Assembly: GCF_000495835.1 (NCBI RefSeq)
Contig: NZ_AWGC01000013.1
Location: 62,001-126,000 of the forward strand
Length of the DNA: 64,000 nucleotides
Reading direction: 5' to 3'
Source of the DNA: Asticcacaulis sp. AC402
Lineage (GTDB): Bacteria > Pseudomonadota > Alphaproteobacteria > Caulobacterales > Caulobacteraceae
Part shown: positions 62,555 through 64,000 of the stretch, piece by piece
Numbering within the stretch: the first letter of the stretch is position 1
How the letters are laid out: every line of letters begins with the position of its first letter
Made by a program: the position numbers and the translations under genes
The notes under the pieces: model-generated
What the model was told of the DNA's origin: nothing
Databases searched by the model: none
Seen by the model: only the letters and a program-made list of their open reading frames with translations

Positions 62555-62986
62555 ATGGCGATAGAGATCAAAGCAACGCGCGTGCTGAAAAGCTTGGCCG
62601 GGTTGGGTTTGGGCGCTGTGCTGAGTACGGCGGTTGCGCTTCCCTTTACCGGCCTGGTCTCTGAAAATCCCGATCCGGAATTGAATGACGGTTACGGCAC
62701 GTTGTTGTTTTTTGGATCTTTCATAGTCGCCTTGCTGGCGGTGCCGGTCGGTCTGCCCGGACACGCAGTGCTCTACGCGCTCAAACGGCACGGTCTTGTG
62801 TCCTACACACTGGCAGGTGGCTGCGCGGGACTTGCCTACATCCTGCTGGTCAGCCTGGGTGGCAATCCGGACCTGGTCAAGGACCTGATCCTGTATAGTC
62901 TTTGGGCGGCTGGGTGTGCCCTCGTGGCCTGGCTGATCCGCCGGCCGGACAAGGATGCTGTCGTCGCGCTCGACACGCACTTCTAA
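62555..62986 (+). CDS. Hypothetical membrane protein (143 aa)
   Basis: A 143-residue protein with four predicted helices (near 12-30, 48-66, 80-100 and 110-128) and a polar loop (SENPDPELNDGYGT) after the first. No family recognised. It starts 20 bp after accD and ends 18 bp before folC, so it is co-transcribed with them. Confidence 0.7.
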   Translation: MAIEIKATRVLKSLAGLGLGAVLSTAVALPFTGLVSENPDPELNDGYGTLLFFGSFIVALLAVPVGLPGHAVLYALKRHGLVSYTLAGGCAGLAYILLVSLGGNPDLVKDLILYSLWAAGCALVAWLIRRPDKDAVVALDTHF

Positions 62987-63004
62987 TCGTCCTAAACCGG
63001 CGTC

Positions 63005-64000
63005 ATGACCGATCGCCTGCTGCCGTTCGATGCGCCGCTGGAGCGCCTGAAAGCCTTGCATCCCAAGCGGATCGACCTGAACCTCGACCGTATGCTGCGG
63101 GTGTGCGAGGCCTTGGGCAATCCGCAGGACCGGCTGCCGCCCGTGGTCCATGTCGCCGGTACCAACGGCAAGGGTTCGACCCTGGCCCTGCTGCGCGCCA
63201 TGGCGGAGGCGCAAGAGCTTTGTGCCCATGTCTATACGTCACCGCATCTCGTGCGGTTTGCCGAACGCATACGCCTGGCCGGGACGCTGATTTCCGACGA
63301 GACCTTAGCCGATGCGCTGGACCGCGTTGAAAAGGCCAATGGTGGCGAACCCCTGACCTTCTTCGAAGCTACGACGGCGGCGGCGTTTCTGGCCTTTTCG
63401 GAAACACCGGCCGACCTGTTGCTGCTGGAGACCGGGCTGGGCGGGAATCTGGACGCGACCAATATTGTGGTCCGGCCGAAGCTGACCTTGATTACGCCGA
63501 TCGATTACGACCACAAGGACTTCCTGGGCGAAGAGTTGTCCCAGATAGCCCGGGAAAAGGCGGGTATCTTCAAGCGCGGTGTGCCGGCCGTGTCGGCGCG
63601 CCAGGCCGATGAGGCCCGCGCCGCGCTGGAGCGGCAGGCTTTGAAATTGAATGTAGCGTTGGAATTTGCCGGTGAAGGTTTCGACGCCTGGCGCGAAGGC
63701 GATCGGTTGGTGTTTCAGGACGAGGACGCCCTGCTGGATTTGTCATTGCCGCGTTTGCCAGGCGAGCATCAGATTGGCAATGCCGCGGTCGCCATCAAGG
63801 CGGCGCGGCTGTTGGACTGGTCGCCGGAAGCCATTGACGCGGGATTGCAGACCGCGGTGTGGCCGGGACGGTTGCAGGCACTGAAAGCCGGGCCGTTGTT
63901 CGACGCCCTGCCCCACGGGTCGGATCTGTGGCTGGATGGCGGGCATAACCCCCATGCAGCGCGGGCTTTGCGCGATTTTTTAGACCGGATGCAGGCGCGG
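63005..64000 (+). CDS. folC: Dihydrofolate/folylpolyglutamate synthase FolC (5' part)
   Basis: 332 codons are visible and the gene runs off the right edge. The enzyme adds glutamate to dihydropteroate and folates. VVHVAGTNGKGST is the Mur-ligase-type P-loop (about 48-60); TSPHLVRFAERI, ETGLGGNLDATN, DYDHKDFLG and EKAGIFKRG are conserved, and LDGGHNPHAAR opens the C-terminal domain. Start at ATG 63005. Confidence 0.96.
   Translation, partial: MTDRLLPFDAPLERLKALHPKRIDLNLDRMLRVCEALGNPQDRLPPVVHVAGTNGKGSTLALLRAMAEAQELCAHVYTSPHLVRFAERIRLAGTLISDETLADALDRVEKANGGEPLTFFEATTAAAFLAFSETPADLLLLETGLGGNLDATNIVVRPKLTLITPIDYDHKDFLGEELSQIAREKAGIFKRGVPAVSARQADEARAALERQALKLNVALEFAGEGFDAWREGDRLVFQDEDALLDLSLPRLPGEHQIGNAAVAIKAARLLDWSPEAIDAGLQTAVWPGRLQALKAGPLFDALPHGSDLWLDGGHNPHAARALRDFLDRMQAR

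Overview
The window reads as a continuous stretch of a high-GC alphaproteobacterial chromosome. Gene content and order suggest Caulobacterales, possibly an Asticcacaulis-like genus: trpF-trpB-trpA-accD-folC, htpX/DUF1674/rsmB/rpe/heparinase, rpsO-pnp, large TonB-dependent receptors and AmgK-MurU peptidoglycan recycling. The lineage call is inference from gene order and codon style, not from a search. No rRNA, tRNA, CRISPR array, intact insertion sequence or prophage was recognised.

Layout. 0-10 kb: 5' end of ffh, a glycosyltransferase, an AlaC-type aminotransferase with a strange tandemly repeated 3' end, a decayed metallophosphoesterase, and a minus-strand operon of a small secreted (YfiR-like?) protein, a TonB receptor and a chemoreceptor. 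10-31 kb: housekeeping genes (thioesterase, CYTH protein, divergent glmS/glmM, argG, kup, pyrF, htpX, rsmB, rpe, purU) with small membrane or secreted proteins between them. 31-40 kb: a DUF418 membrane protein whose 3' end is duplicated, rbfA-truB-rpsO-pnp, two tandem paralogous membrane proteins, a Qnr-like pentapeptide protein and an ankyrin protein. 41-50 kb: a second TonB receptor and a copper-resistance island (P1B ATPase, Cys/His-rich secreted protein, CopA, CopB) with the wreck of a MerR-type regulator beside it, set directly against trmD-rplS. 51-64 kb: secreted and thioredoxin-like proteins, an acyltransferase-tsaE-amgK-murU operon, two degenerate glucokinase-like paralogues, and trpFBA-accD-folC.

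The most unusual content lies between and at the ends of genes. At least four families of palindromic repeats are present: (R) a ~100-bp element with an AGAGCGGGATG-type stem, 7 copies; (S) CCCTCTCCCC-type inverted repeats, 4 copies; (T) two inverted repeats whose arms are tandem ~10-bp words; and (P) a ~37-bp palindrome near GCGCTCTCAAGAAGCG, which is also inserted in frame, twice in tandem, inside trpA. Two genes (alaC-like and DUF418) have a second copy of their own 3' end lying just downstream, separated by a short palindrome-bearing unit. This suggests that small palindromic cassettes insert at or near gene 3' ends and rebuild the end.

Functional links: glmS/glmM and amgK/murU both feed UDP-sugar precursors of peptidoglycan; truB, rbfA, rpsO, pnp, rsmB, trmD, rplS, tsaE and ffh are translation and RNA functions; the copper genes cover cytoplasmic export and periplasmic oxidation.
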